DNA from: Jacaranda mimosifolia
Taxonomy: Eukaryota; Streptophyta; Magnoliopsida; Lamiales; Bignoniaceae
Reading direction: 5' to 3'
DNA length: 64,000 nucleotides
Assembly: GCA_018894105.1 (NCBI GenBank)
Contig: CM032123.1
Coordinates: 23,289,744 to 23,353,743 of the forward strand
Numbering within the stretch: the stretch's first letter is position 1; each line of letters begins with the position of its first letter. Positions 11,260 to 23,935 of the stretch are shown piece by piece. The position numbers were made by a program, and so were the translations under genes. A model generated the notes under the pieces. It was not told where the DNA came from and made no database searches. It saw nothing but the letters and a program-made list of their open reading frames with translations.

Positions 11260-12600
11260 ATCAGATTTATACTTCACTATATTCACTATTTATAACTATC
11301 GATTTCCATTTTTCTCTATCTTTTTTATTCTGAATCCAAACCTATGTTTTATATAAAGCTTCTCCTTTGTTTTTTTATTTTTTTCCTTTTTTCCCCTCTC
11401 TTAAGTTGCATTTGTAATTTCAACAAAAAGCTTCCCCAAAGGTGCGAGGATGTGTGTGAGCTGATCGACTAATTGCATGTCTAAACTATATAAATCATTT
11501 AGTCCGTTTTTATCATCCATAAATCATGTTAGCAGAACGATCAGTCGTTCTTCTCATTTGCTGCAGAATTAAAGTGTATCCTAAACTTAACTATTTTTCT
11601 AATGATCGATTCAAACTGTCATTAGGAGTCGATTGGTTTAATCATTCATAGCATAGGTAATTCATTCCAATATGAGTGCTTAATCTCAATTTAAGTTCGT
11701 CTCCATTTTTCATCTGATTGATGAAATCAAGCCAAGTCGATTCAAAATAGAATTAATTGCACAATGAGTTTTATATTTTTTTTCAATTAAAAGTTGATTA
11801 AAAATAGAGAAAAGGAAATGAAAAGAAACCGACAATCTTTGGTTGGGCAGGCTACAACCAATGATGACCTAAAGACAATACTCCCTTGAGTGGAGCAAAT
11901 TGTAATTCGAATTGGATTTGAATCCAATCCAATTATTTAGGGATTTTAATTGATAAAAGATTTGGTGAATATAATTAAATTAAAAAAGTTTGTAATTCGA
12001 AATAAATGGAGCGAATGTGAATTTTGCTCGATTCTATCCATTAATAATTCGAATTAGAATATATATACACACACAAAGTAACGAAGCAAAGTTAACAACA
12101 AAATGATTATGAAGCAAAGCAAGGAACTAAAGCCCCCCTCCCCAAACTTGATAATCACGCACATCTCAACTAGTGGGGAGATGTCATAATTGGAGCTACA
12201 AAAAATTTGAGGATGATAAGGATCAAAATATGGAATGTTGACAGATAACATGTAAATTGGGAAAGAAATGATGCGTACTAAAGGACTCTCATTTAAGTTA
12301 AGAAGATGACTGACCCTCTCTTTCCCCATGCCCAAACACATGATGATAGAGAAGCAAACTAACCTTTATAGTGGCTTATCACAAAATATGCGGAATTTCT
12401 GGAATTGGCAACTAGATTTCAAGAATATAGCAGAGACAAGCAAAGCAATCGGACTTTTGAAACGAGATGAAAATTCTTTATGGGGGTGGTGGAGAATGAC
12501 ACCAAAGTTGGCAGTCGATGTCGGTGGCCATCAATTGATGGCCGGCGGTAGGCTATTAGCGAGTGGTGATTAGCAATTGATGGGTGGCGATGGACAATCG
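11260..12600. other. Intergenic stretch, no supported gene
   Basis: Holds the 3' flank of the NLR relic, a T-rich run near 11370 and AT-rich DNA. A short open frame at 12328-12573 has no recognisable domain. The part from about 12400 may be the inner side of the CACTA fragment that ends at 13297. Confidence 0.35.
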
Positions 12601-12639
12601 ATCAGAGAACAACAAGAAATAGGGATTTTTTAGGGCAAT

Positions 12640-13297
12640 ATTTTAGGGTAGAAAGTTTTAATAGATAAAACAATCTTGTATTTTGATTTTTTGTAATTAA
12701 ATATATTAAAACATATATTGGTTATGTCTTTAAACCATTTGTAATTAATTTTGCACCAGAAATTTTTATTTTAATTTTGATTTTTTATTATAAATGTAAA
12801 AATTATGTCTTAAGGTTATTTTGGAAGTCCTATATCAAATTTGTCTGTGCTATTATTATTATTTTTTTAATTTTATAAAATTAGAGACGAAAAAAAAAAG
12901 ATGGATTTCAAAATAAAATTTTAATTTATCATTATTGCCATTACATCGATAAATCTATCTTTAATTTTTTTATTTTGAGACGAATTATTCTGTCTCAAGA
13001 GTTATATAATTTTTATTTAATATTATCTACATATTAGAGACATAATTTTATTTCCTTCTATGAATCGGTTGTTAAATCCGTCTGTGTTGCTTTCTTTTCT
13101 TTCTCTCCATTTTTATTTTTTAAAATTTGGAATATCTTTAAATCCATGTGTAAATCCGTCTCTGATTTCTATTTACATTTTTAAATTCTGACAGAATTTG
13201 ATTCTGTCTCTTAATTCGTCTCTATTTCATGAAAATTAGAGATGAAAAGAAATCCGTCTCTAAATTTTCGTCTCTAAAACCCTGCTCCCCGGTAGTG
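12640..13297. mobile_element. CACTA (En/Spm) element end fragment
   Basis: The right end reads 'ccccggtagtg' at 13287-13297; its inverse 'CACTACCGGGG' is a CACTA-type terminus. About 12880-13290 holds repeated 'gagacg', 'aatccgtct' and 'gtctc' words in both orientations, like the subterminal repeats bound by CACTA transposases. A matching left end was not found, so the element is truncated or its left end is diverged. Confidence 0.6.
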
Positions 13298-13628
13298 TTT
13301 TCTTATCATAAATTAGTAAGCTTAATATTTTAATGAATTTTTTTATATATAATTTAATAATAAGTTGAGAATTTTTATTTTATATGACAATTATATTTAT
13401 AATTATGCAAATTATAAATATATATTTTAAATGATGCCACTTTTTAATACAATAAATGTGAATATATATGTTAACAATATGATTATGAAAAGATACTTTA
13501 TGAAATACTACGTGCAAACTATTACTAGGTAAAATAAATCAGAAGAGTTGATCGAAGGACTTTTCCAAGCATCCCGATTTCTTCATAATTTATTATCGAA
13601 AGACATGCCCCCATTCACTAGTAAACCT

Positions 13629-14040
13629 TTTTGGGATGTTTGGTTTCATTTCCGTCACCCCTTTTCACTTTCATTATAAAATAAAAAAAGAAAGAAATTT
13701 TTTTATTCCACTATTTTCACTCAAAATATTATTATTTTCATTTTCAAATTCTTTCTAAACAGCCATATCATCCTATTGTTATATCAACCAAATTCAAATT
13801 TGATTTGACATAAATTACCTATTATCATTTTCAAATTAATAAAATATACATGCATTTTTAAAAAATAAATTTTTTAAACATGAAAAAATATAAATCAATT
13901 ATCTCCTCAACCCTACACATTCTCTAATAATTACTTTCCAACAAATCTTCCAAACACATCTTTATTTTCATTTCAAAACTATAACTAGCTTTCTAATTTT
14001 TGAAAATAGCTGAAAATTGAAAATAAAATCAAACAACCCG
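13629..14040. mobile_element. MITE-like inverted-repeat element
   Basis: Left 'gggatgtttggtttcattt' pairs with the inverse of the right end 'gggttgtttgattttattt'. The roughly 410-bp interior is AT-rich and noncoding. No clean target duplication was found, so the superfamily is left open. Confidence 0.45.
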
Positions 14041-14174
14041 TAAATCTTTTTGATTTTCAATTTTCAATTTTTATTTGCATTTTTTCTTTCACTTGACAAA
14101 TAAATAAACCAAAGTGAGATCTTTTGAACAGAATCACGTGGGAATCAAAATGTCGGTAGGTCTAACAACACTTA

Positions 14175-15728
14175 GGGCTTGTTCTTCTATGTTTTGGAGA
14201 AATTTTTTTCAACACCCCAAAAAAATTTCAAAATAGAGGCACATTTCCCAATCTTTTTCCCAAAATACAATAATTTTTTACCCAAAAAACCCCTTACAAC
14301 TCACTCAAAAAAATCCTACACCCTATAAAGCACACCTACCCCTTTATTTTTTCACTCCATCTTTCATATCACTCAGTCATTTATCACTCTCTTATTTCAC
14401 TCATATATATATATATATATTTACATATATGAAAATATTAAAATTTTACTACTTAAAAAATTCTAAAACTTATATTTACAAAATTAATTAAAATAATTAT
14501 CGAGAAAATTAATTAAATTTAATAATAAATTTATTTATTAAATAACATGTTAAATTAATTAAATTAATTATTAATTAAATAATGTATTGGTTATATTTAA
14601 TATTTAATATATTAATTAAATATTATATTTATTCATTTAATAAATAATTTAAAATATTTTAATTTGATATAATAAATAAATTAATATTCTTCAAAAAATT
14701 AATCTTCATTAGGTATTAATATTCACATTTATTTAAAATTATTATAAAAAATTAATTATAGTGTGATATTTATTTAATAATCAATTAAGTTTAATAAATT
14801 AATATTAATACAATTAAAATAATTATCAAGAAAATTAATTAAAATTATGTAAAAATATTTTTGTTTGTTACTAAGTAATTTATTTATTAAATAATATCTT
14901 AATTAAATAATGAGTTAAAGTAAATAAATAACTTATTAAATTAACTAAATTAATTTATTTAATTATTTAAATAGATTAATATGTAAATATTAATTATGTT
15001 TCATACTTCACGTATAATTAAATATTACACTTATTTATTTCATAAATAATTTAAGATGATTTAGTTTTATATAATATAAAATTATTTATTTTTTAATTTG
15101 ATGAATCATTATTAAGTTTTATATATATTTTATTTTATTTTATTAAAAATTAAGTTTTATTTGGACATAAATTGTAAATAATAAATAGTTAAATAATTAT
15201 ATTTTAAGAATAATTAATAATTAATTTATAATTAATGTACAATAATTAAATTTTTTTAAATAAGTTGACATCAACAATTATGATATAATTATGATATTAG
15301 CTGCTTTTTTATAATTAAGATATAGTTATAAATTTATAAATAATTAATATTTATCAATAAATTTATAAAAATATAAATTTTAAAATAAAGCACCAATTGA
15401 ATTAATTACACATCATTTTATTACAACAATATATCAATTATTACGTATATATATACACACATCATCCAACTATAAATATACATATATATATGATATATTA
15501 TATAAAAAATCACTTTCACCCAACAAACTTAACAAAAATACAGCTGATTTGATATCAATAGTAAAGTTTGTCTACCCCAAAAATAAAGAAACCAATAACT
15601 CATTTTCAAATCATTGTCCATATTCCTCCCCCCACCCCCCGCAAAAAAACAAAAAAAAAAAAAAAAACTTGGCACATTCTCCAAATTTTTTCAAGAAAAT
15701 GACCAAAACACAAGAGAACAAGCCCTAA
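14175..15728. mobile_element. AT-rich inverted-repeat element, about 1.55 kb
   Basis: 'gggcttgttcttctatgtttt' at the left faces the inverse 'gggcttgttctcttgtgtttt' at the right. Inner sequence is extremely AT-rich with repeated 'aattaatta' words and an (AT)n run at about 14402-14420. No coding sequence. The flanks read tta at the left and taa at the right, so no direct duplication could be assigned. Confidence 0.5.
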
Positions 15729-16078
15729 ATCCCTAAATAATCCACCTTTTTTCTTAATTATGATTTATGATCACAATAGCTGTAGCATAAGTAATAGTGG
15801 AACCAAATCATAGTTTTCAGAAAAAATGAACCAAGATGGCTTTTCACGTACTTGTGTTTTCGTTCATGGCGAAAGGCCACAGCATCCCCCTCCTCCAGCT
15901 GACCCGCCACTTCCTCCGCCACGGTGCAACGGTCACCATCCTCACCACCCCAAGCAACCGCCCCTTCATCTACTGCCTTTCCAACACTACCGCCACCGTC
16001 ATTGATATTCCCTTCCCTCAAGACGTGCAAGGCATACCCCCTAGTGTCGAGAGCACAAATAAACTGCCCGAGATATCC

Positions 16079-17832
16079 GGGCTTTTTATTAAAATATTGT
16101 GAGAAAATAATTTTTTACAACATTACCGTGATTTGAGGGACTTCATAAATTTATGGTAAGGCAATTTTTATTAAATAGTCAATTTATAAAAAATCCAAAC
16201 TGCATTTTTTGGGCTCATTTTTTTATTTTTTAAAAAATTAATTATTCAATTTTTAAATATAAAATAAGATATTCTAAATTAAATTATAATAATATCATTT
16301 TTATTACTCAAACTTAATTTTATTTATTTTTTATAAAAATATAAATTGTTTTCAAAAAAATATATATTAAAAAAAATTATATTTTTAAATATTAGGCCTA
16401 ATGTCAGCCCCTTTTCTAGGCGCTACTGATGACAGTGCCTGAAGCCTTTTGAGGAACTGTCTTCAGCAGCTTTTGAGGCACTTTTCAGAGCCTCAAAAGC
16501 CGTTCCATATTGTGTCTACATAAATATATATTATATATTGTGTATACTATATATTATGTATTGTATATGTTATATATTATATATTGAATATAAATTAATA
16601 TAATTACAATAAAATTAATATATATAATTAATTTGTAAAATGTGATACGCAATTTATAAGAGATATATTTTTTTAAATATATATAACATTTATAATCTTT
16701 TTAAAAAATTTCATTTAATATGGATTAATTTTATTATTCAGTTTTAAATATCTAACTTAATATAAAAATATTATTAGATTAATATAAAATTATTAGCATT
16801 TCAATTATTTAATAACCACTAATGTAAAAATTGATACTCCATAATGCGCTTTTATTTTCGTTTTAGTTTTGTATGAACTAATAATCAGAAAGGAAAGATC
16901 ATAAATATCAACTAATGTTAATATCATGTTTATCAATTTCAAATTATTCCAATTAAATATTAAAATTAACTTCCGAATCACAAGATCATGTCAAACTTAA
17001 TAATAAATAAATTAAATTAAAATACTTCTAAAATTTAAAAACCAACCTGATATTTGTGAGTCAAAATCTTCCTCCTCCGAAACAAGGCCTCTAATCAAAC
17101 TGTAAAAATTTAAAAAAAAAAGAAAACGACAATATATTATTTTAACAATACAAAAATAATAATATAAAATAACCAAAAATATGAAATTAAAAGCTTGAAC
17201 AACATAAGTTAAATTTTACCTTATTTCAAATTATCTTGAAACACAATTTCTTCTTCTCTATTTTTTATTTTTTTCTCCCTTCTCTTTGCTTTTCCTTTCC
17301 AATTCTTCCTCCACTTATTACACTCCTCACAACACCTGCACTGACTCGGCTTTGTATGATAATATGTGAGAAGGGAGGGGGACATATAGACAACAAGAGG
17401 CGTAGCTTGTAGTCATGCCTCTTGGCTCTATCCTGACAAGTGCTTCCGCCATGCAAGAGGCACGGCTGCCAGCCACACGCCTCTTATGGATTTTTTTTTT
17501 AAAAAAAATATTCCCATGACAGCCACGCCTCTTCATTATTTCTTTAAAAGAAATATGCTGCGCCAAAGAGGCGTGGCCCTCTTGGCGATTTTTTGAAAAA
17601 AAAAATTATTCCATTGAAGAGACAGCTTATAGCCATGCCTCTTTTTTATTTCTCTAAAAAAATTATTCAGCACCAAAGTGGCCTCGCAGCTTTGTCGGCG
17701 CACATAAAAAAAATAGAAAAGATAATTAAAGACGTGGCTGCAAGCCATGTCTTACCATAATTTTACAAAATTTTTATGACTGCAGTAATTTTGTGAAATT
17801 GTTTTTTCTCACATTATTTTTATAAATTGGCC
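16079..17832. mobile_element. Non-autonomous MULE, 1.75 kb, in the UGT N-terminal half
   Basis: Ends 'gggctttttatt' and, inverted, 'ggccaatttataa' begin imperfect terminal inverted repeats of about 80 bp. Flanks 'gagatatcc' (16070-16078) and 'aagatatcc' (17833-17841) form a 9-bp duplication matching at 8 positions, and the duplicated codons sit exactly where the UGT frame breaks. The interior from about 16180 to 17250 parallels 27970-29420 of the 11.46-kb element, including the GC-rich hairpin block (16395-16510) and the run ending 'aaccaacctgatatttgtg'. It has no coding capacity, so it is an internally deleted relative. Confidence 0.82.
17390..17760. repeat. GC-rich hairpin array in the small MULE
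   Basis: Several copies of 'aggcgtggc', 'gccacgcctc' and decayed forms alternate with T- and A-runs of about 30-60 bp. This is the same design as the arrays in the large MULE. Decayed copies such as 'catgcctc' fit C-to-T change at CpG. Confidence 0.65.
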
Positions 17833-18622
17833 AAGATATCCCTTCGGGTTGATCTCGGCGACGCCACAAAACTCATGCAACCCGACTTCGATCAAGCGTT
17901 AGAATCTCTCCTGCGTATCAGTTTCATGATACTGACTGCTTTTTGGGTTGGACCCTCTGCTAATAAATATCGCATGCCCAGGCTTGGTTATTATCCCATG
18001 GGCACCTTCCCACTGTCTCTAGGTGGGCTGGTGGCTTAGGGACGTTTTGTTGCATAGGGTGAGGGTCTCAAAGTTGCTGATTTCCCTTGGATCAAACTCA
18101 AAACCGAGGATTTCTATCAGGTTTTTATAGGTATTAAAGCTTATGATTTCACCCTCAAGCAAATGAGGGCTACCTCAAAAGCTATGGCATAGTGGTAAAC
18201 TCCTTCTACGAGCTTGAATCAGTTTTTATTGACTTCTGGAATTTCTGGAATTCCGAGATTGGGCCTCTAGCGTGGAGCTTGGGTCCCTTGTCTCTGGCGG
18301 AGCCACGGAAAATTAAACCAGAAAATTATCACACACCTTGGTGGGTTTCCTGGTTGGACCAGATGCAAGAAGAAGGGAAACCCGCTCTGTACATGGCATT
18401 TGGGACTCAAGTAGATATATCACTGGCATAATTCCGGGAGATCCAAATTGGGTTGGAGGTATCTGAGGTTCATTTCTTGTGGGTTTTGAGGAAGAATGGA
18501 TCGGAGCTTGAGGAAGGGTTTGAGGAGAGAGTGAGAAATAGAGGAATTGTGGTGAGAGAATGGGTTGACCAGAGAGAAATCCTGGAGCACGAAAATCGTG
18601 CGAGGTTTCTTGTGCCATTGCG

Positions 18623-18860
18623 GGCTTATTTATCAAAATACAGTAAAAAAGGTGCAACTTTACAAAATTACTGTGGTTTGAAAAAGTTTTCAAAAATACC
18701 GTAAGGCGTGGCCTGGAGCCACGCCTTTCTGTTTCTGAATTTTTTTTTTTATATAAATTAAACAGAGGCGTGGCCTCTGGCATGGCAAAATTTCCTCTCC
18801 ATGCAAATTTTTTTTTTTAATCCAATTTTTTTTTTATTAAAAATTGAAGAGGCGTGTCCT
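18623..18860. repeat. Left terminal inverted repeat of the large MULE
   Basis: Pairs with 29845-30085 over about 240 bp, the outer 27 bases without mismatch. The two arms differ by a 12-base insertion at one hairpin: the left has 'ggcctctgg' where the right, inverted, has an extra 'gaggccacgcct'. Hairpin units are thus gained or lost between the arms. Confidence 0.85.
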
Positions 18861-19230
18861 CTTTTTTTCTTTTTCAGCTGAAAATGGAAGAGGCGTGGCC
18901 TCGGGCCACACCTCTTGCATGCATATATATATATATATATATATTTTAATTGAAAATTGAAGAGGCCACGCCTCTTCCATGTATTTTTTTCTTTTTTAGC
19001 TAAAAATGGAAGAGAGGCCACGCCTCTTGCATGCATATATATATTTTAATTGAAAATTGAAGAGGCGTGACCACGCCTCTTGCATGTTTTTTTTTTTAAT
19101 TAAAAATTGAAGAGGCGTGGTCTTGCATACAATTTTTTTTTTCACTTTTTTTAATTAAAAAGTGAAGAGGCATGGCCTTAGCATAATTTTTTTTTTTGTT
19201 TTGTAAAACATCCGCAAATGCATGTCACGC
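18700..19230. repeat. Left subterminal hairpin array
   Basis: About ten copies of 'agaggcgtggc' or its inverse, some back to back as palindromes (for example 'agaggcgtgaccacgcctct' at about 19061), alternate with A/T tracts such as 'aattgaaaattga'. Repeated transposase-binding motifs near MULE ends are a plausible role; this is inference. Confidence 0.75.
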
Positions 19231-19912
19231 CCTTGCATAGCAAAAATGTGTTTTAAGATACAGTAAAGAATTGTATATATACAGTAGTATATGATGTAAG
19301 CTCTATTAATACATTTTTTAAGAAATATCATACATTTTAATCATAATTAATGCGTATAATTTGAAGATATGTTATTATCATGGCATATAAAACTATCACA
19401 TAATATTTTTAGCAACTCGATCCTATTTATGTATTCCACTTATAAAACTCACCATTCACATAACTTTATCATTTATTTATTTTTTTAATATTTAAAAAAT
19501 GAACTCAAATGAGAGATGATCCATTTTTGTAGCGTGGATATACATGGTTATTGAATAAAAAAAATGGTCATTGTCAATGCTAATGTATCTTGAATGACAA
19601 TGATTAATATCATGTAGTATTTTGCTTTGTTTCTTAACTTTGAATTCCAAATTTGATTTCAACTACCTAAGACAGAGCTAGAATATTGACTTATAATATT
19701 ATATATATTTAATTTTTGCAAGTTTAATATGTAACACTCACTATTTAATTAAAGAACAATGTATGGGTTTTATTTTTTAAGTATGTTAGTGAAATATGAC
19801 ATAGGTCAGAACTATCTAAAATTTTTGAAAATTTCGACCAAATTTATTGTTGATAAAGTCTAATACAAAGGAAAAACATAGAATATAAAATATAATTACA
19901 AAGTTGGAAGAA
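19231..19912. other. AT-rich spacer downstream of the transposase gene
   Basis: Noncoding; would hold the 3' UTR of the minus-strand transposase gene. No further motif was recognised. Confidence 0.5.
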
Positions 19913-22597
19913 TTAAGGATGTCGGGCTTGCGCTTGGGTTTGGGCTTCAACTTCGGCTTGTACATGACGGCGGGCTTGTTGTCTTACACGTGCTCGGGGC
20001 CAATCCATTTCATTTTGGATACGAGTAGTGCGATCCCTTCCTGCAACACGTCTATCTCTACAGGCTGGATTATGTACTAGTTCAAAATTATTTTCATCCC
20101 AATAATCTTCGCCCCATATCGGCTGAAATCTTCCTTGATATATTGCCAAGTAATATTCAATGTTGTAATATAGCTTGACAAATGCTGCAACATTTAATCC
20201 AAAATGTCGGCATGCACTCATCACATGGGAGCATGGAATACCAAGTTCAGCCCATTTTCCACATGAGCACTCACGTTTCCTAAGTTTGACAACTTGCACT
20301 TGATTTCCTTGACCTGTGTGCATGCGCGTTATGATTGAAGCCGACTGTTGTGTATAGTCAAACTTTTGAACGATGTGCTCAATGAATGGTGCTGCCAGTT
20401 GGAATATATATTATATAATCGGCCCAAGGCTGCTGCTTATTCATCATGCCATGAGCTTTGGCCATCCGATCAAGGAATAGTTTGACACAACGAGAGAATG
20501 TCTGTTGAACAATAGCTGTAATCGGCAATCGACGAGCACCCTTCAGTACCACATTGAAACACTCAGACATGTTCGTAGTCAGAATACCACAACGTCATCC
20601 TCCATCATGACAGAATGTCCATTGAGCTTTGTTAATGTTTTGCAAATATGAATAGGCATTCTCATTAGTTTCTCTTATTTTTCCCATATGCCTATCAAAT
20701 TTTCGAACTTGGGTTGTTGAGCCGGCTTTCCAACACAAATCCTTCAAATGAACATTTTTGAAATGTTTATTGAAATTGGAGCAGACATGCCGTAGACAGA
20801 ATCGATGTACTCCGCGAGGGGGCGTGAAATCAGGTATGCATTGAACAGCAGATAAGAGGCCACGATGACGATCAGAAATCAGGCATATGCCTTCTGCTCC
20901 TTTGATGATGTGCTTGGACAACATCTCCAGAAACCACTTCCAAGACAAAAAGGTTTCGTCATCAACAATTACAAAAGCCAATGGCAGAACTTGTTGATTT
21001 GCATCCATAGCCACTGCAATCAACATCTTGTGTCTATATTTTGTATATAGATGAGTTCCGTCCACACTGATAACTTTGCGGCAATGTTTGAACCCATCAA
21101 TACACGGTTTAAAGGCCCAAAACATATACTTCAACATTTTCTGCCTTGGTATACCAGTTCGTTCATGCTCCCACTCAATGATGGTGTTTGGATTCCACTT
21201 TTGGAGAGCTCCCATATACTTGGGCAACATTCTTACTGAAGTCTCCCATGTCCTAAAAAGGCTTTCCATGCCTTTGCATATGAGATTTCGTATCCACATT
21301 TGTCTTTCATATTTTGCTGCACACTCTTTATCTTAATTGCCGGCTCGTCACGAACATGTCCCAACAAGTCCATGGCGATCATTTCTTGACTTAAGTTTTG
21401 ATGATCAATCAAAACTTCATTCATCAAACAAGTGTGAGGGCTCTCATACCTACTAATCTTCCACATTCCTAGTTGCTCTTTCAGAACTACCCGGACACTC
21501 CATGAACACCCTAGTTTGCACACCACTTTCGATAACTTTTTTGTACTCTCAAGTACACGATACTCTCGTCTAGCAACACATACGGAGAAATCCTTGACAG
21601 CAGCCTTAACATGCTTTTTATCTTTGAAAACCATGCCTATCTCAAGCTTTCCACGGCTACTGTCATAATAATTCCCCGATGCTCCAGACGGAATATCCAC
21701 AGAGTCTCCATGTAGATCTTTTTCTATTGTGGAAAAGAATGGAATGACCGGATACAAGTGTGATTGATTCACCCCTTGTGCTTGATTAGATGTTCCCTCA
21801 CCATGTGGTGGTATTAGCTCTTCATTGGCATCATCGGCTACTTCATCTGTGTCATAATCGTCGGGCTCTGAAGAACTAAGCTCTTGATCATGAAAACTAT
21901 CTGCATATAATTCAGAGGAGTTGTGGTCTATTTGTGGGCGTTCAAGCTCATATTGGTGTCCTCCTGAAAATTCTTGATGGGAAGTAGAAGGATCAATGTT
22001 GGGATGTTGATAAGATGTAGAACCACCACCATAAATATCATGAATCCCAAAGTTTGTAAAGCCATCTGTTACGGTGGGCAAGTCAGGAATCCCTGCCTCC
22101 GTGTGTGGAATTGTATGACCATAGTCGCCACTAAATTGAGTGGCATATTGGTCTACTCCCAACAGAGTTGGGTGCGATGTAGAAGTACCACCCAATGGAA
22201 ATTGCATCAAAAGTGACATATAAGATCCATGCTCTCCTTGCAATAATATATCTTGCATATTAGTAGGGCGTACTGGTTCAGCTTCGACGAACAACTCCAC
22301 AGTATTCATGCCAGCCCTTGGATCTAACAAGTTAGATAAATTAATGTCATTTTCCACTTGCATGACAGTTGATATGTGAGCCTCCTTATCTAAATAAATC
22401 TTTGCCAAAATTTTTAAGAAGTATTGGTTATTATATCCCAACACTTCATATAATTTTGACAATAACTCAGAAAATTTTGCCGACCGGGATAGTGGTATAT
22501 ATCCACACGCAGGACGATCATAACTCACAGAGTTAGAGTCTCTTGTAATCTTTCCTTCATCATATACCACAATGTATATCATGTCCATGTCCGCCAT
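19913..22597 (-). pseudogene. mudrA-like MULE transposase
   Basis: Would cut and reinsert the element in the nucleus. ATG 22597 opens a 454-codon block with an acidic N-terminal half and the MuDR-type DNA-binding domain at about residues 318-392, with a Cys360/Cys364/His388/Cys390 zinc site of the WRKY-GCM1 kind. A frameshift near 21250 leads to the catalytic block (21299-20595): SVDGTH Asp, ISDRHRG Asp, then the C-L-R-H zinc pair. TGA at 20597-20595 sits in the conserved GGRR-like site (CGA to TGA). The frame continues with TTNMSECFN and VLKGARRLPI, is shifted again near 20415, and ends with the SWIM finger C-S-C-(x9)-C-S-H in the 20323-19913 block. I did not assign the third catalytic acidic residue. 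Two frameshifts and one stop make it inactive as read. An AG acceptor just before the ATG hints at a 5' UTR intron. Confidence 0.93.
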
Positions 22598-22827
22598 ATC
22601 TGCAAGAATAATTATAGTGGCTATTAGTGTTCCTACAAAAATTTTCCTCTCTTTTTTTCTTTCACTTGATCTTTTTTTTTTCTCTATCTCGTTCCTCTCA
22701 AATTAATATATTTCCAATTGTTTTTTCAACTATGTGTATACATGACTTTATTTCAACACTTCCACAAATGTATACACACATATTTATATGTATACACCAA
22801 GAGATCATCCAATCATGAATAGTTAAA

Positions 22828-22926
22828 AGCATTATACTATTCATGAATAGTGTCACGACTATTCATGATATTGATATGATACTATTCATGAATAGTCGTG
22901 ACACTATTCATGAATAGTATAATGCT
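22828..22926. repeat. 99-bp palindrome with 41-bp perfect arms
   Basis: Arms 22828-22868 and 22886-22926 are exact inverse copies around a 17-base centre. Each arm contains 'actattcatgaatagt', itself a 16-base palindrome. It lies 231 bp upstream of the transposase ATG, between that gene and small ORF A. It may be a tiny inserted foldback element or a control site. Confidence 0.85.
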
Positions 22927-23099
22927 AATAATAATCTTTGCACGACTCTTCTTTCGTGCTTGATGTATACATTTATTTTTGTCTACTTTGATCACGTGTA
23001 GATATGGTGTATACGCTAAATAGCAAGAAAAAGCTTAAGACATAGTAGATATGCAAATTAAAACTTTATAATTACAAACAATAAAAATAATACATGATA

Positions 23100-23506
23100 T
23101 TAATAATCTTCATCAGAGATATAATAATCAGACTTATAGTCTGGATGATTAAGTACATTATGAATCTCATATCTTCTGAGTCTTCGACCTCATGCAAAAG
23201 CAACTTCTTCTGCTAGTTCCAGCATGTGATATCTGCAACGACGCATAAACATTCTATTGCAACAGCTCTTGTATAATCTTCTTCTCTATTCCTTTGCATT
23301 GACTGTGACCGACATCGTGGAATTCGCACACTAAGCCTTTGCAGATCACGTACCAATGCCTCAGATTCATTTACTCTATATGCCCATTCCCTCTGAATTC
23401 CACAATAATATTCTACTGGATCAGAATAATAAAGTGATAGATAGTCATCATTTCTTTCTCTCAATATCCATGTGTATTGACGCTCAAAAAAAGGGTCATC
23501 TCCCAT
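23100..23506 (-). pseudogene. Small ORF A: homologue of ORF B, unknown function
   Basis: ATG 23506 opens 97 codons. I recognise no family. It aligns without gaps to ORF B over 25 residues, sharing E40, W41, R44, V45, E49, V52, D54, L58, R61, P63 and R64 (E51, W52, R55, V56, E60, V63, D65, L69, R72, P74 and R75 in ORF B). After about codon 80 homology continues in the next frame (NRM-x-MR... then LAEEVAFA), hits a TGA, and ends in the acidic tail SDEDY at 23100. The present 97-residue end is therefore a frameshift artefact. The protein is rich in charged residues and Tyr, with no membrane segment. A TATA box lies 63 bp upstream. Confidence 0.65.
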
Positions 23507-23568
23507 TTCAGCGCAAATCTAGAAGATGAAACTTACCTATGATGAAAATACGTGAATGGTGGGTTATG

Positions 23569-23576
23569 TATTTATA
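23569..23576 (-). promoter_or_regulatory. TATA box of small ORF A
   Basis: TATAAATA on the minus strand, 63 bp before the ATG at 23506, mirrors the TATA box of ORF B on the other side of the palindrome. Confidence 0.6.
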
Positions 23577-23935
23577 AGAGAAATATGTAAGCTCCAAAAG
23601 TGAAGATCACATTTAACGATTTTCTGATGCTTGAATGACAAAAATTAATTTCTCAGGTTCGATGTACTTAATAGTTTTTCTCAATAAAAATAATTTATGA
23701 TTATCAACCACTCTGCACGAACGACTATTCATATTTCACTGAATGACAAAGCCTAAACTATTCATTTAATCAATGGATTGAATGACAAAATAAATGAAGA
23801 GACGATACTATTGGGTCTTTTGTGTCAGAGCCATAGTTGCATCTTTTTTCTTTATTTGTTTTTTTCAGGGTTGATGTATCAATATGTATCAAATAAATAA
23901 GCTGGTAAATGTAAAGACTATCATCTAGATTGTCC

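Noticed and set aside
18313..19036. Minus-strand frames over the UGT and hairpin array
   Set aside because: Shadows of the UGT frame and of A/T-tract plus hairpin repeats (KKKK and YIYIYI runs).
17390..19230. CRISPR-like appearance of short regularly spaced GC repeats
   Set aside because: Nuclear plant DNA, repeats in both orientations, unequal A/T-tract spacers; they are transposon subterminal hairpins.
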